64,000 nt of DNA, taken from assembly GCA_021401465.1 (NCBI GenBank), contig JADDMT010000003.1, positions 124,001 through 188,000 of the forward strand, in the 5' to 3' direction. A model generated the notes under the pieces. That model did no database searches and was not told the DNA's origin. It saw only the letters and a list, made by a program, of their open reading frames with translations. The stretch's first letter is position 1, and the number at the start of each line of letters is the position of its first letter. Source of the stretch: Teratosphaeria epicoccoides. Lineage: Eukaryota; Ascomycota; Dothideomycetes; Mycosphaerellales; Teratosphaeriaceae. Below, in pieces: positions 11,062-20,990 of the stretch. The translations under genes and the position numbers were made by a program.

Positions 11062-11907
11062 TTTGTAGGAGCGAACTTGTTGTCCGTGGAAGCTGTTACC
11101 TCCTAGGCCAGTGCAAGCTTGTCGCCAAGTTAACATATGTGCTTGTACACCTGATGCTGTGACCTGAACCTTGCAGCCGGGAAGGTGTGAGACTTTCTGG
11201 TACCTAGGTACTCGTGGGGTACGTCCCAGATAACGTACAATGAGATAGAGACAGTGTTGGGGACGTGAGGAAACGAGGCCCTTTGTTCTGAGCCCTCGCC
11301 CGAATCCTCAGATCCGACACCACGGTATACCCAACTGTCGTGGTTAGGCGCGTTTGTAATCAGCAGTCGATGCACCGATCACGGGAGAGAGATCGCATGA
11401 GTCAGGAGATCGCGTGAGACGTTGAGCTGCATATATGCTCCGTCCTACCGTGTCTGTGCCCATGATCTACGTCGCAATGTGAGGCGGCTGTCCACACGAT
11501 GGTGGAGATGTAATGCTGCCCACTCGAGGGGCTGAAGTGTTGGTGGATGCGGCGCAGAATCGAAAGTTGAAGCTCGCAAAGGCACGTAGGTAGAGAAAAA
11601 GAGTTCACGTAGCGCGTCGTAACGGTGCAGGGACGCCCAGACAGGGTCAAGCAACAATAACAATATGGCGGGGCTGGTGGGACGGCGAGCTTGGCGGCGA
11701 TTTGCCACAGATTGATCTTGTGAACATCAGCCTCATTATCACATGCATGTATGTCATCTGTCGCGAGATTGCGCTTGTGCCGCCAAAAGCAAGAAACATC
11801 CTGCCAGAACGGCGATCCGTGGTCGCATTGAGGGTCCGTGGCGTAGCTGTTTACTGACCACGTCAAGGGTATCTGCGAGGGCGCGTGCCTGCCTGATTGT
11901 CCGCGCC
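11062..11907. promoter_or_regulatory. Divergent promoter of the 10.4-kb gene and the Sds23-like gene
   Basis: 846 bp between two divergent start codons. Frames run in from both sides (the Sds23-like frame is open from 11743), but neither extension looks conserved. No RNA gene is seen. Confidence 0.5.
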
Positions 11908-13607
11908 ATGGCATTGCCGACTGCCAACAATGCGCCTCCCAACAAGACTTTGAGACCCTCTCCACCATCACTGCAACCGACGCACACTCACGCTATTTCT
12001 GCCGCGTCGACACCACTGCAGTCGCCGGTGTCAAGCAGGAGGAGCGACACATCTATTCAGCCTTCACCAGCAGTCTCACATCGAAGCAGCTTCGCAGAGA
12101 ATCTGAGGAATTACCCAGCTTCTCCACGAATGACCAGAAATCATTCATTCTCTGGTCAAGCATTGACCGATCTGCTCATGAATCCAACCAAGAGCAACGG
12201 GGAGGATGCACAGCTCAAAGGACGGGACTGGCGGACCATAAAAGTGGGCGAGATCATTGATCCGGCTGAGACCCGCTTTGTGGAGCTGGACACGACCATT
12301 GAGGATACTACGAAGCTCCTGATAAGGTCTGGAGCGCCGAATGTCGTGCTGATCAGAGAATCGACAAAGACAAAGACAGCGATCGGGACCTTCGACTTCT
12401 CCGATCTCAACGCGTATTTGCTTCTGGTGCTAGGCCTGACCCAGCCAGACGGCCAGGCGACACAACTGGCTGAGCGGGCGAGGAGTGGAGAGCGTCTAGC
12501 ACTTAGTGAAGTCAACGACCACCTTGGGCAGCGAGAGGTTCCTGCATTCCTGCCGCACACTGCTGAGTTGACCAAGGCAGTGGAGCTACTGGGCAGCGGC
12601 CTGCACCGGATTATCATAGTCAAGGAAGGCACGAGCGAAGCAGTCGGGGTTCTGAGTCAACTCAGATTGGTTAGGTTCTTCTGGGAGAACCATCAGAACT
12701 TCTTGACAACACTTCAATTGTACGAGCGTTCGCTGAAGGATCTAACGCTGGGCGCGAAAGAGGTGCTGGCGATCAATGGGGACAAGCCGGTGTCTCACGC
12801 ACTGACGATGATGCATGAGGAGGGTATCACGAGTTTGCCGGTGGTGGACAATCTAAAGAACGTGGTTGGGAACATCAGCCATGTTGATGTGAGAGTGAGT
12901 ACAGATCTCTTTCGCCGATCTTGATTTGAAACCGCTGACATATATAGCTCTTGACGGATACATCCTCAATTCCTCTCCTGTCGTCCAGCTGCACGCACTT
13001 CATTTCCGTCATCCTCTCGGAGCGTGGCATGTACGATGGCAAGGACTCGTACCCAGTCTTCTATGTAACACATTTCAGCACTCTTGCCCACACAGTCGCG
13101 AAGCTCTGCGCTACTCGTGCCCATCGCATGTGGATCGTTGACGCTCCTTCGCCGTCCGGCAGCGTTCCTCCAAGTCCAAAACTTCCATCCACTGCAACAG
13201 CTCCGCTCAGTGCAAGCGGCACTCTGACGCACATTCCAGCTCCTGCGGCACACCTCGGCACGGCCGCACGACAAGGTGGTACTCAAGGCGCAGAAGCAAC
13301 ACCCGGGCCGCCATACACCTCGACAAATCCCAGCGTGAGCGTCAGTGCTTCGCAAATTCCTGGTCAGGGCATGAGTGGCCACCTGTCCGGTGTTGTCAGC
13401 CTGACAGATATTCTGAATCTCTTCGCAAGGGCTAGCGGCCTATCGCCAATGGATCCAGAGACGATCCGGGAACGGAGGCGGAGAAGTAGCTCGAGTAGTT
13501 CTCGTGCAGCATTAGAGGGCGTGCGGTCGAGTTCGAGAACGAGCATGGAGATCATGAGAGGGAGTGTGGATTTGGGGAGGAGTTCGAGTCAGTCAAGCCG
13601 ACGGTAG
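11908..13607 (+). CDS. SDS23: Sds23-like CBS-domain protein
   Basis: Exons 11908-12894 and 12948-13607 give 548 residues. The start MALPTANNAPPNK is followed by a Ser/Pro-rich region, then four CBS-type repeats: TIKVGEIIDPAETRFVELD, FLPHTAELTKAVELLGSG, EVLAINGDKPVSHALTMMHEEG, and a last one ending GHLSGVVSLTDILNLFARAS. The C-terminal tail is rich in Ser and Arg. Sds23 (Moc1/Psp1 in fission yeast) inhibits PP2A-type phosphatases and links nutrient state to cell separation and mitotic entry. The 53-nt intron has donor GTGAGT and joins DVR to LLTDTSS. An upstream extension of the frame to 11743 is unlikely to be coding. An Snf4-like role is less likely because the Sds23 order and tail fit better. 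Confidence 0.9.
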
Positions 13608-14122
13608 ATTTGTCGGCAAGGTGGCAAGCCTTGTGAAGCAGAATTTGGTTCGTTACGGCAGCGATGGCGTTGGAAGTGATGTTGCAGCACATATTGCAGT
13701 GGCGGCGTTGGTCGGAATTCTTGATGGGATCACGGCGAGGGTTCGTGGCCATTTGGGTGACGGATGTTGTGCTGAAGCACATCAGCGCAACACGCGTCCC
13801 AGCAGCTGGCCCTGAGCGGGTCAAGTAGTCCTCAATCTGCACTGGACATAGCCTTGTTTCTTCTGTGATCTCAAGCTCAATACTTGTATCGTGGTCAGGT
13901 ACTTGTCTCATCTATACTCGTTTGGTTCTGCTGTCGCGGAACATTACCGCACATGAACGCGATTTTCTGTGCTCAGCGCGTCTGCGGAGCTTCAAGAAAC
14001 ATCGTGGAGCACTAGACAACCTCGCGATCGAAATAATTATCCGATTCGCGGTACCTTAGGATCTCATCCATAGCGCCCTACTGCTCGACGATTCTCATAG
14101 CACAGTTTGACGCACAGCAACC
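13608..14122. other. Intergenic region upstream of CCT-eta
   Basis: 515 bp between two genes on the same strand, expected to hold the Sds23-like 3' UTR and the CCT7 promoter. Nothing else is recognisable. Confidence 0.5.
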
Positions 14123-15808
14123 ATGTCCTTCGGCGGGCAGACGCCGACCATCGTGGTCTTGAAAGAAGGCACCGACCAGTCGCAAGGCAAAGGGCAGATC
14201 GTCTTCAACATCAACGCCTGCTTAGCCGTCCAATCAACAATCAAGAGCACTCTAGGTCCGTATGGTGGGGACTTGCTGCTGGTAGACGAAAATGGCAAAC
14301 AGACAATTACCAACGACGGTGCGACTGTAATGAAGCTCCTGGACATTGTACATCCTGCTGCGAAAATCCTTGTGGACATCGCGAGGAGTCAAGACGCCGA
14401 GGTGGGCGACGGCACAACGTCAGTCGTAGTGCTGGCAGGCGAGATATTGAAGGAGATCAAGGAGTTTGTGGAGTCGGGTGTGAGCAGTCAGATCATCATA
14501 AAAGGACTGCGGAGAGCGAGCTTGATGGCAGTGAATAAGGTGAAGGAGATCGCGGTCAGCACATCAGAGGGCAACCAGAGGGAGACGCTGAGAAAGCTGG
14601 CAGCGACAGCGATGAGCAGCAAGCTCATCCATCGAAATGCGGATTTCTTCACAAAGATGGTGGTGGATGCCGTGCTGAGTCTAGATCAGGACGATCTGAA
14701 CGAGAAATTGATCGGCATCAAGAAGATCACGGGCGGTGGGTTGCAGGACTCGCTGTTCGTCAATGGTGTGGCTTTCAAGAAGACGTTCTCGTATGCTGGA
14801 TTCGAGCAGCAGCCAAAGAGCTTCAAGGACCCGTCGATCGTCTGTCTGAATGTCGAGCTGGAGTTGAAGAGCGAGAAGGACAATGCTGAGATCCGCGTGG
14901 AGCAAGTCAGCGAATACCAGGCGATTGTGGATGCAGAATGGCGCATTATCTACGACAAGATGGAGGCCCTGTACAAGACTGGTGCGAAGGTCGTGCTCTC
15001 CAAGCTTCCGATTGGCGATCTGGCCACACAGTACTTCGCCGATCGTGATATCTTCTGCGCTGGTCGCGTTGCCTCTGATGATCTGGATCGGGTTTGCAGA
15101 GCCACCGGCGCCAGCATTCAGTCTACCTGTTCAGATATTCGCCCTGCACACCTCGGTACCTGCGCACGCTTTGAGGAGCGCCAGATCGGTGGCGAGCGAT
15201 TCAATTTCTTCGAGGGATGTCCGGAAGCCAAGACTTGCACGCTCGTGCTGAGAGGTGGCGCGGATCAGTTCATTGAGGAGGTGCACCGGAGTCTGCACGA
15301 CGCCATTATGATCGTCAAGCGTGCAATCAAGAACCAGACGATCGTTGCTGGAGGTGGTGCGTGTGAGATGGAGGTGTCAGCCTACTTGCACAGATTCGCC
15401 GATAAGGATGTGCCGCACAAGCAGCAGGGCATCATCAAAGCTTTCGCCAAGGCCCTGGAAGTCATTCCAAGACAGTTGTGCGATAATGCCGGCTTCGATG
15501 CTACAGATATCCTCAACAGGCTACGGGTCGAGCACAGGAAAGGCAACAAGTGGGCAGGTGTCGACTTTGAGCATGAGGGCGTGAGAGATAATCTGGAGGC
15601 GTTCGTGTGGGAGCCAGCCCTTGTGAAGGTTAATGCGATCCAGGCGGCTGTCGAGGCTGCGTGTTTGATTTTGAGCGTGGACGAGACGATCAAGAATCAG
15701 GAATCACAACAGCCGCAGGCGCCGCAGAGAGGTTTGCCGCCGGGCGCGGCGCAGAGGGCTATGAAAGGTATGGGCAGAGGGAGGGGTATGCCGATGAGAG
15801 GGAGATGA
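14123..15808 (+). CDS. CCT7: T-complex protein 1 subunit eta (CCT7)
   Basis: One intronless frame of 561 residues, the usual length for CCT-eta. The protein is one of eight subunits of the cytosolic chaperonin TRiC, which folds actin and tubulin by ATP hydrolysis. Diagnostic sites are the nucleotide-binding LGPYGGDLLL, TITNDGATVMKLLDI (about 61-75), and EVGDGTTSVVVLAGE with the catalytic Asp at about 96. In the second half, TIVAGGGACEMEVS (about 400) is the equatorial ATP-binding glycine motif, and WEPALVKVNAIQAAVEAACLIL precedes the tail. The tail ends in a Gly/Arg/Met-rich GRGRGMPMRGR, typical of CCT-eta. Confidence 0.98.
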   Translation: MSFGGQTPTIVVLKEGTDQSQGKGQIVFNINACLAVQSTIKSTLGPYGGDLLLVDENGKQTITNDGATVMKLLDIVHPAAKILVDIARSQDAEVGDGTTSVVVLAGEILKEIKEFVESGVSSQIIIKGLRRASLMAVNKVKEIAVSTSEGNQRETLRKLAATAMSSKLIHRNADFFTKMVVDAVLSLDQDDLNEKLIGIKKITGGGLQDSLFVNGVAFKKTFSYAGFEQQPKSFKDPSIVCLNVELELKSEKDNAEIRVEQVSEYQAIVDAEWRIIYDKMEALYKTGAKVVLSKLPIGDLATQYFADRDIFCAGRVASDDLDRVCRATGASIQSTCSDIRPAHLGTCARFEERQIGGERFNFFEGCPEAKTCTLVLRGGADQFIEEVHRSLHDAIMIVKRAIKNQTIVAGGGACEMEVSAYLHRFADKDVPHKQQGIIKAFAKALEVIPRQLCDNAGFDATDILNRLRVEHRKGNKWAGVDFEHEGVRDNLEAFVWEPALVKVNAIQAAVEAACLILSVDETIKNQESQQPQAPQRGLPPGAAQRAMKGMGRGRGMPMRGR

Positions 15809-16984
15809 CAGCAAAAGGCGTGAGGAGGCATAGGGAGATGTGTAAGCGGCTTTAGGTTTTGACAATAAGGGTCCGCAGTTGTGTAAAAGAGTATAAATGA
15901 GCATTGCAAGAGTTGCTGAGCCCATTGATGCCTTTTGCTGTGGAATTGTGCAACAATGGACTATATCGCGGTCAAGATGCATGCCGCGGCACTGCTCGAG
16001 TGAAAGATACTCCTGATGCAATCCTACACTGTAGGCCGATGATTCCTGAACATATAGATATTCAAGACTTGACTGCCTCACTGAACCCGTGTCGTGACTT
16101 GACTATCGTAGGTGTTGTTCGAATATCAGGCTGGCGGCACGCAGTACTGGCAGGAGTTGATGAGCGCGGTGAGGATAATAGGGTTGTAGCCAGCTGTCGC
16201 CGCAGCTGGCGCAGGCGGGGCTGAAGGTGCGGCAAGTGGAAGGTTCTGCGAGGAGGGGGGAGGTCGACGGCTTTGGCAGTCGATGATACGTGGCGAAACT
16301 TTCCTGAGCTGTCTGTCATTCCCGTGCTACGTATCCGACATTTGCCCTGCCCTTCGTTCCGAATGCTCATCAAGAGCACAATGCCCAGTTCAAAAGCCTC
16401 CTCTCGTGCCACAGCGTAGTTACCGCCAGGACCTGCGTTTGTGCAGGATGCCACTTGTCAGCCACAGCCTTGAACGCTCGTACCGATGTTCGTGAAGCAT
16501 GATTCCTCGCGCGACTGGTATCCCTGGCGTTGTATGATGCTCTTTCGACTTGGTCTTCTTCTCGAGAAGTACTGCGCGGATCCTTCAACTTACATCATCA
16601 GAGGCGTTTTGCTGTTTGGCGGCAATGGCTCAAGTACGCTTGCGATCCATGCGTAGATGACCGAGGGAAGGCTGAGGGTACATGTGTTGGTCTGCCCATC
16701 ACACACAAGTAGTACGTATCAAATTACATCCTTCTCCAAGCACTGAGCACACAGCCCAGCAACTGATGAAAGAAACGCCTCGATGGAGGAGAGTGATGAA
16801 CCATCAAAAAATGCGCCGCTGAGGCCCCCGAAGGAGACTCATGCCTTTCCCATGCCGCGCGGTGCAATGCAGATGGTCAAGACAGAAGCAAGGTATTCGT
16901 GAGCACCCGCTTCGCAACAAGGTAAGTATGAAGAAGGAAAGAGGAAAGTTTTTGGGCGGAAAGATGGAAGTTCTTATCCTCTGA

Positions 16985-17174
16985 GAGTCGCGCTAGCACG
17001 GGCCAAGTGTCCACTGCTCGAGTCGTTGGACAGACTTGTGATTGGCGGCGGATGGGTAAGATGAGTCAAAGAAACAGGAGATGATGCGTTTGTGATTTTT
17101 CCGGGGGTGGGGCGAAGCGAGTCAAGGAAATTTGCTTGTGGACAGTGCGGTGCGAGTCCGACTCAGGTGAGTCA
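16985..17174. promoter_or_regulatory. Cluster of GAGTC motifs with two TGAGTCA sites
   Basis: GAGTC occurs at about 16985, 17020, 17063, 17119, 17154 and 17169, with one inverted copy at 17160. The copies at 17062-17068 and 17168-17174 are perfect TGAGTCA, the palindromic target of Gcn4/CpcA-type bZIP factors. No CDS start lies within a kilobase on either side, so the target gene is unclear. Confidence 0.45.
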
Positions 17175-17372
17175 GTAGCAGGTTGAGTGTCAGCCGGCCT
17201 GAAACAGTGCAATCGCAAGGGCAGATCATTTGCTTCGCCTGTGTTCGTGTCTTGCCAGGCGATGCTGCATTTCTTCCTCGAGTTTTATGTGCATCATCAT
17301 GTCCGCAACGTCATGCTACATGCTAATACCGGCTTGGCAAAAACAGTGAGCAGAGATGGCGGTCACAAACGC

Positions 17373-17376
17373 AAAA
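17373..17376 (-). terminator. Pol III terminator of the tRNA-Tyr gene
   Basis: On the minus strand TTTCTTTT follows the tRNA 3' end; the run of four T lies 11-14 nt downstream. This is a minimal RNA polymerase III terminator and suggests the locus is, or recently was, a Pol III unit. Confidence 0.65.
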
Positions 17377-17386
17377 GAAATTATAA

Positions 17387-17528
17387 TCTCCCAACGCGGG
17401 ATCGACTATGAAACTGTTAGAAGTGGCTTGTTCCTCCCTCCATAGCAAACGAGTACACGTACACCGCGGGCCTCAAGATGAAACTAATCCATTACAGTCT
17501 TGCGCTCTTCCAGCTGAGCTATTGAGAG
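17387..17528 (-). tRNA. tRNA-Tyr (GTA) with a canonical intron and a second, T-loop insertion
   Basis: Read on the minus strand from 17528: acceptor CTCTCAA, TA, D-stem GCTC / loop AGCTGGAA / GAGC, G, anticodon stem CAAGA, loop CTGTAA (anticodon GTA at 17495-17493), a 12-nt intron at 17491-17480, A, TCTTG, variable AGGCC, T-stem CGCGG, T, a 57-bp insertion at 17462-17406, then TCGATC, CCGCG, TTGGGAG and discriminator A at 17387. Every stem pairs fully, with one T-G pair in the acceptor. Removing both insertions leaves exactly 73 nt. C1-G72 and A73 are the eukaryotic tyrosine identity elements, and the A box fits TRGCNNAGYNGG. The intron after position 37 is the standard place. The second insertion splits the B box, so this is either a tRNA needing two different splicing routes or a disrupted copy. 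Confidence 0.85.
17406..17462 (-). other. 57-bp spliceosomal-type insertion inside the tRNA-Tyr T-loop
   Basis: On the minus strand the insertion starts GTACGT, has CTAAC (in TTCTAACAG) 10 nt before the end, and ends CATAG. Its length equals that of protein-gene introns nearby (51-64 nt), including a 57-nt intron with the same GTACGT donor at 61253-61309. Precise excision rebuilds the T-loop TTCGATC between perfectly complementary CGCGG and CCGCG. It sits between nucleotides 54 and 55. No tRNA endonuclease-type bulge-helix-bulge is evident. Confidence 0.8.
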
Positions 17529-18426
17529 GATAGACGATTCATTCACGTCCAATAGCAGAAGCTCATTGGCTGAATAGATCTTATCGCTGTATATACTTAC
17601 ACGAAGTTTGCCGTGATGAGGAGAAGCTGGTCGCTCGATCGGCGATTGGACCGCGTTATAGCGTGCCTCCTCACCCCCTTCCACCAGCGTCTACAAGGAA
17701 GGAGGCCCTCCCATAACAAGATCAAACAGCTCCAATCTCTCGGCGCTCCATCCAGTCCCTCTTACTGACATGCCTTGTTATTATGCAAGAGGGGCAAACG
17801 GCATGTATCTTCCCATTCATGGAACAACAAAAGCGTGGAAATGGAATGCTAGGCCGTCTGCAGTGCAGTTCAGCCTCGCCACCTCACCCTTCGAGCCTAG
17901 CACCAGCATCCTGTGATCCACGATTCCACAACGAGAGGTTGAGGATGCGGCGGGGACTGCTGCTTGCTCTTCTCCAGCATTGTGGCGGGAAAAGTCAATT
18001 CCAGGTGCGGATGGATGGCGAGATGGAAGGGGGACGGCAGGATTGTGATGTGGAAAATGATGACTTCTCGCCTGCACAACTATGTATGTATGACGATCAT
18101 GATGTTCAGGTACATCATGGTGAAAGGAGCTGCAACGCATACTGCATAGAACAGGCAGGAATTGATAAAATGCTTCGGTTTTAAGCAGCATTCTGCTCCG
18201 AGCTACGCCCCAGCCTGTAGCTACTTGAGCGACCGCTGGGAAGGCCATGCATGGAGCCTTGCAGCGTCGTTGCGGAAGATCCTCTCGCGGCCCATTGTGA
18301 GGTGCTGCATCCTTCGCGGCAGCCCAGAACCTTCTGACACGCACTTTCGTGTCCTCATCCTCGATCTCATCATGCCAAGTGCCTTCGCCTTCGATTGGAA
18401 ACTGGCACGGCCACCACCACGTACAC
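17529..18426. other. Non-coding region between tRNA-Tyr and the 18.4-kb gene
   Basis: About 900 bp. A 133-codon plus-strand frame at 17783-18184 overlaps antisense frames of similar length and has no recognisable domain, so I do not call it. No second tRNA is seen. Confidence 0.5.
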
Positions 18427-19602
18427 TCACCCCCCGCCACCCGCAGCCTTAGCACTCGATCCCTGAGCAGCCCAGTCCCGCGCCTCGATCCCTCCCCTCT
18501 TCAACACAGCGCTCCTCAACCGCTCCCGCCTCTGATTCGCCTCCATCACCGCCTTCGCGATCATCGCCTCCTCCACCTCCGAATCCTCCCTTTCCGTATC
18601 TCCGCCAACGTCATCCCGAAACGCCCTCTCACTCGCCCTAAAATTCTCCACCGGCCTCTCCCTAACATCCTTCGCCGCCCTCAAACTCCCATCCATCCTT
18701 TCCACCTCCCCCTGCAGAAACCACTTCTTCAAATAAGCATACACATAACGATCCCTCTTCCAATCCGGGGCCACGGGACTCAGCAGCACCACATCCTCGT
18801 CCCCGGTACCCAGACTCCAGTACCCCTCGAACCGTGCATTCCTCAGCCTCTTCCCCTTCGCCTCGCCGTCACGCTTGTAGTGCCACGTCCGCTCCAGGTC
18901 CAGGAAGGGACCGGAGATGAGTGCGGGAACGGGCTTGCAGCGGAAGATGGTCTTGCAGAGGAAGTTATAGGCGGTGCGGGGGTGTGAAAAGGAGAGGTGT
19001 GGTTGCTCTGTGACGATCCAGTTAAGGAAGTATGCGCGGGTGCGAGTGAAGGGCAAGAAAATATGGCGTGGCGATCTTCGGAAGGACTGGTCGAGGAGGA
19101 TTGCTTCGGCCATCGTGCGCTCTTGTTGTGTGTAGGTGGCGATTTTTTGGACGTACTCGTGCAGCGCTTCGCGTTGGACATCGTCGCGCTCGACGGCCCA
19201 TTTCATATAGTCTTCAGAGTCGCTCTTTCCGTCCCTTGCAGACGGTAATCTGAATGTCTGAATTTTGGAGGTCGTCGACGCTAGTGCTTCGGCTGATTTT
19301 GAGTAGACATGGAGTTTGTCTGCCGTCGCGGGAGGCATCGCAGCGGGCGATTGAACTACTTGCGCACCACCGACTTGCTCCTCACAGACTGACAAACCGA
19401 TCTCTTCTGCCATTGCCGACAGCCGCCCGCCCAGCTCTCGCATCTCGCGCAATTCGCGCTTGATGTCACGCATCGGTAGTAGACCTGCTTGCTTACCTTT
19501 GTTCTCCGCGTTCAGTTTCTGCTGTCCGTCGAGGACGGCGGGAGCGAGCTTCGACTTGGCCGCCACAAGGGCTGGGACGGGATATTGCTTCTCGGGAGGC
19601 AT
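18427..19602 (-). CDS. Hypothetical protein, 391 residues
   Basis: I start at the ATG at 19602 (MPPEKQYPVPALVAAKSKL) because the 20 upstream codons (Arg/His/Thr-rich) look non-conserved. The N-terminal third appears helical (RDIKRELREMRELGGRLSAMAEEIG). The central part carries EYVQKIATYTQQERTMAEAILLDQSF, and a pattern of aromatic residues (RTRAYFLNWIVTEQPHLSF, YVYAYLKKWFLQGEVERMDG) suggests a folded domain around 190-320. The end is a charged helix and a Gly/Ala tail. There is no signal peptide or clear membrane segment. I do not recognise the family. Confidence 0.75.
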   Translation of the reverse strand: MPPEKQYPVPALVAAKSKLAPAVLDGQQKLNAENKGKQAGLLPMRDIKRELREMRELGGRLSAMAEEIGLSVCEEQVGGAQVVQSPAAMPPATADKLHVYSKSAEALASTTSKIQTFRLPSARDGKSDSEDYMKWAVERDDVQREALHEYVQKIATYTQQERTMAEAILLDQSFRRSPRHIFLPFTRTRAYFLNWIVTEQPHLSFSHPRTAYNFLCKTIFRCKPVPALISGPFLDLERTWHYKRDGEAKGKRLRNARFEGYWSLGTGDEDVVLLSPVAPDWKRDRYVYAYLKKWFLQGEVERMDGSLRAAKDVRERPVENFRASERAFRDDVGGDTEREDSEVEEAMIAKAVMEANQRRERLRSAVLKRGGIEARDWAAQGSSAKAAGGGG

Positions 19603-20054
19603 GGTCCACGGATGCCGGCAGAAGTGTCTGCGAGCAGAGAGGTGCCGAGTCGCGGTGGCCAAATCGTGTTGACTAAGGGATGTCGTGGTTGGGGTGTGAA
19701 AGCTGAAGGTTCAGATACTTAATGTGCGAGTATGCTGACATGCCACGGCAGATAGATTCATTCGGACTGGGAGGAATTGTAGGTTGGAGCAAGTGCGTGC
19801 GTGTGACCACTCTCCGACGCGGTGATGGTCAGCCCCACCTGAAATTGCTTCGTTGCCACAACAGCAGCCTGTTGACCAGCTCCCGAGCGACGTTTGAAAG
19901 GCCTCCATTGTGGTTTTCCTAATGTGGAAGGTGCCTGTGGTCCACCAGACATGGGAGCCGGCGTCGAGTGGCAAACATGCGAATGATACGGTCACATTCA
20001 AATCTGGCTTGCTCGACGTGCACGATGATACTCGATATGGCGATTGGGCCTGCC
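19603..20054. other. Intergenic region
   Basis: 452 bp between two minus-strand genes; the promoter of the 18.4-kb gene should lie here. No motif stands out. Confidence 0.45.
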
Positions 20055-20507
20055 TCATTTCTTCCCATCACCGCTTCTAACCTGCTGCCTCAGGGCTTCC
20101 AAATACTCCCGCAGGAACCCTTGCTTGGGCGCATCGCTCTCTCCACCGCGCGCCTGACTCTCCCTCCACGCCCCGTCAGCATTCAGTTCATCCATCCTCG
20201 CCTCCTCCCTCTCTCTCTCGCTCTTCGGTCCCGCATGGCCCATCGCTCTGCTGTCCATGTTCACACCCACGTGCTTGTTCTCCTGCTGCTGCTGTCCTAG
20301 TTGCGTTTTGACTTCGTCCCAATAATGATTCAGAAACGACGAGCTCTGAGGCGAGTCAATCGACGTTCCTGATGGACCTTCAGGAGGCAGACCGTGACGG
20401 ATGCGATGGACTTGCTTGGCCACTTTCTCAACGCTGCGGTGGAATGCTGGGGTGCGGAGGAGGGCTTGGACGAGGTAAGCCTCGAGCACTCGCAGCCAGG
20501 GCGCCAT
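20055..20507 (-). CDS. Mrx7-like small mitochondrial protein
   Basis: An intronless frame of 150 residues. The N-terminus MAPWLRVLEAYLVQALLRTPAFHRSVEKVAKQV has the amphipathic start and the LLRTPAFHRSVxKV pattern found in fungal homologs of the yeast MIOREX component Mrx7 (YNL211C). HRIRHGLPPEGPSGTSID follows, then a low-complexity charged tail ending LREYLEALRQQV. The family is associated with the mitochondrial ribosome and gene-expression supercomplex; its exact role is unknown. The assignment rests on the first 50 residues and is tentative. It is divergent from the phosphatase gene. Confidence 0.65.
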   Translation of the reverse strand: MAPWLRVLEAYLVQALLRTPAFHRSVEKVAKQVHRIRHGLPPEGPSGTSIDSPQSSSFLNHYWDEVKTQLGQQQQENKHVGVNMDSRAMGHAGPKSEREREEARMDELNADGAWRESQARGGESDAPKQGFLREYLEALRQQVRSGDGKK

Positions 20508-20990
20508 CGTTGCCTGCTCCGCTCCACGAACTATGTATTATATATCTTATTGAGTACTCAACGGCTAATGAGCGCGGGGATTGGGAGTTCTCAGGCTTCA
20601 TGTGAGAAACATGGGTCACATGTTAGAAACATGGTCATGATGGATGACAAGCGCTGACTAAAATTGGAATTCCGATCGGCTGGATGACAGTGCAGGGTGT
20701 GTTGAAACGATGTCATGTCTACCAACATCCGGCGTTTGGGGCATGTCAAGACTTCAGTCATTACATGCATTCCCTGTCCAGCATCGCTACCTGGCTCCAA
20801 TTTCTTGGATCTCGTCTGCAGTGTGGTTCAGGAGCGTGAAAGCAGATCTGCAACGACGAATTAAAAAAAGCTCGTGACAAGACAAACCTGGCGCATACAC
20901 GTAAGAACCACATACATATACATACAATTATTACTGCACCACGCACGCAAAATTCCTCCTCGCATCCTTGCACCAGCGTCGGCTTCCTGC
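20508..20990. promoter_or_regulatory. Divergent promoter of the Mrx7-like and tyrosine phosphatase genes
   Basis: 483 bp between facing-away start codons. The phosphatase frame is open upstream to 20874, but those codons (MTRQTWRIHVRTTYIY) look like 5' UTR. An A/T-rich stretch GTATTATATATCTTATTGAG at about 20534-20553 may hold TATA elements. Confidence 0.5.

Larger units (their letters stand above)
15809..17386. other. Long non-coding stretch between CCT7 and the tRNA-Tyr gene
   Basis: About 1.6 kb with no supported gene on either strand. A 130-codon minus-strand frame at 16062-16454 has no recognisable domain. The right part (16985-17174) contains a cluster of GAGTC motifs, including two perfect TGAGTCA sites. 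A strong 5' splice-site-like GGTAAGTATG lies around 16921. An unannotated non-coding transcript is possible but cannot be shown. Confidence 0.5.

Noticed and set aside
16062..16454. 130-codon minus-strand frame
   Set aside because: Composition looks random and no family feature is visible.
17410..17530. Shorter tRNA-Tyr model ending at GGGAGGA (about 17426-17432) with TCCTCTC as acceptor
   Set aside because: The seven bases can pair, but this leaves four bases between acceptor and D-stem and no T-arm. The model ending at 17387 has all stems, a T-loop and a terminator.
17783..18184. 133-codon plus-strand frame
   Set aside because: It overlaps antisense frames of equal length, has no domain or signal peptide, and no splice structure supports it.
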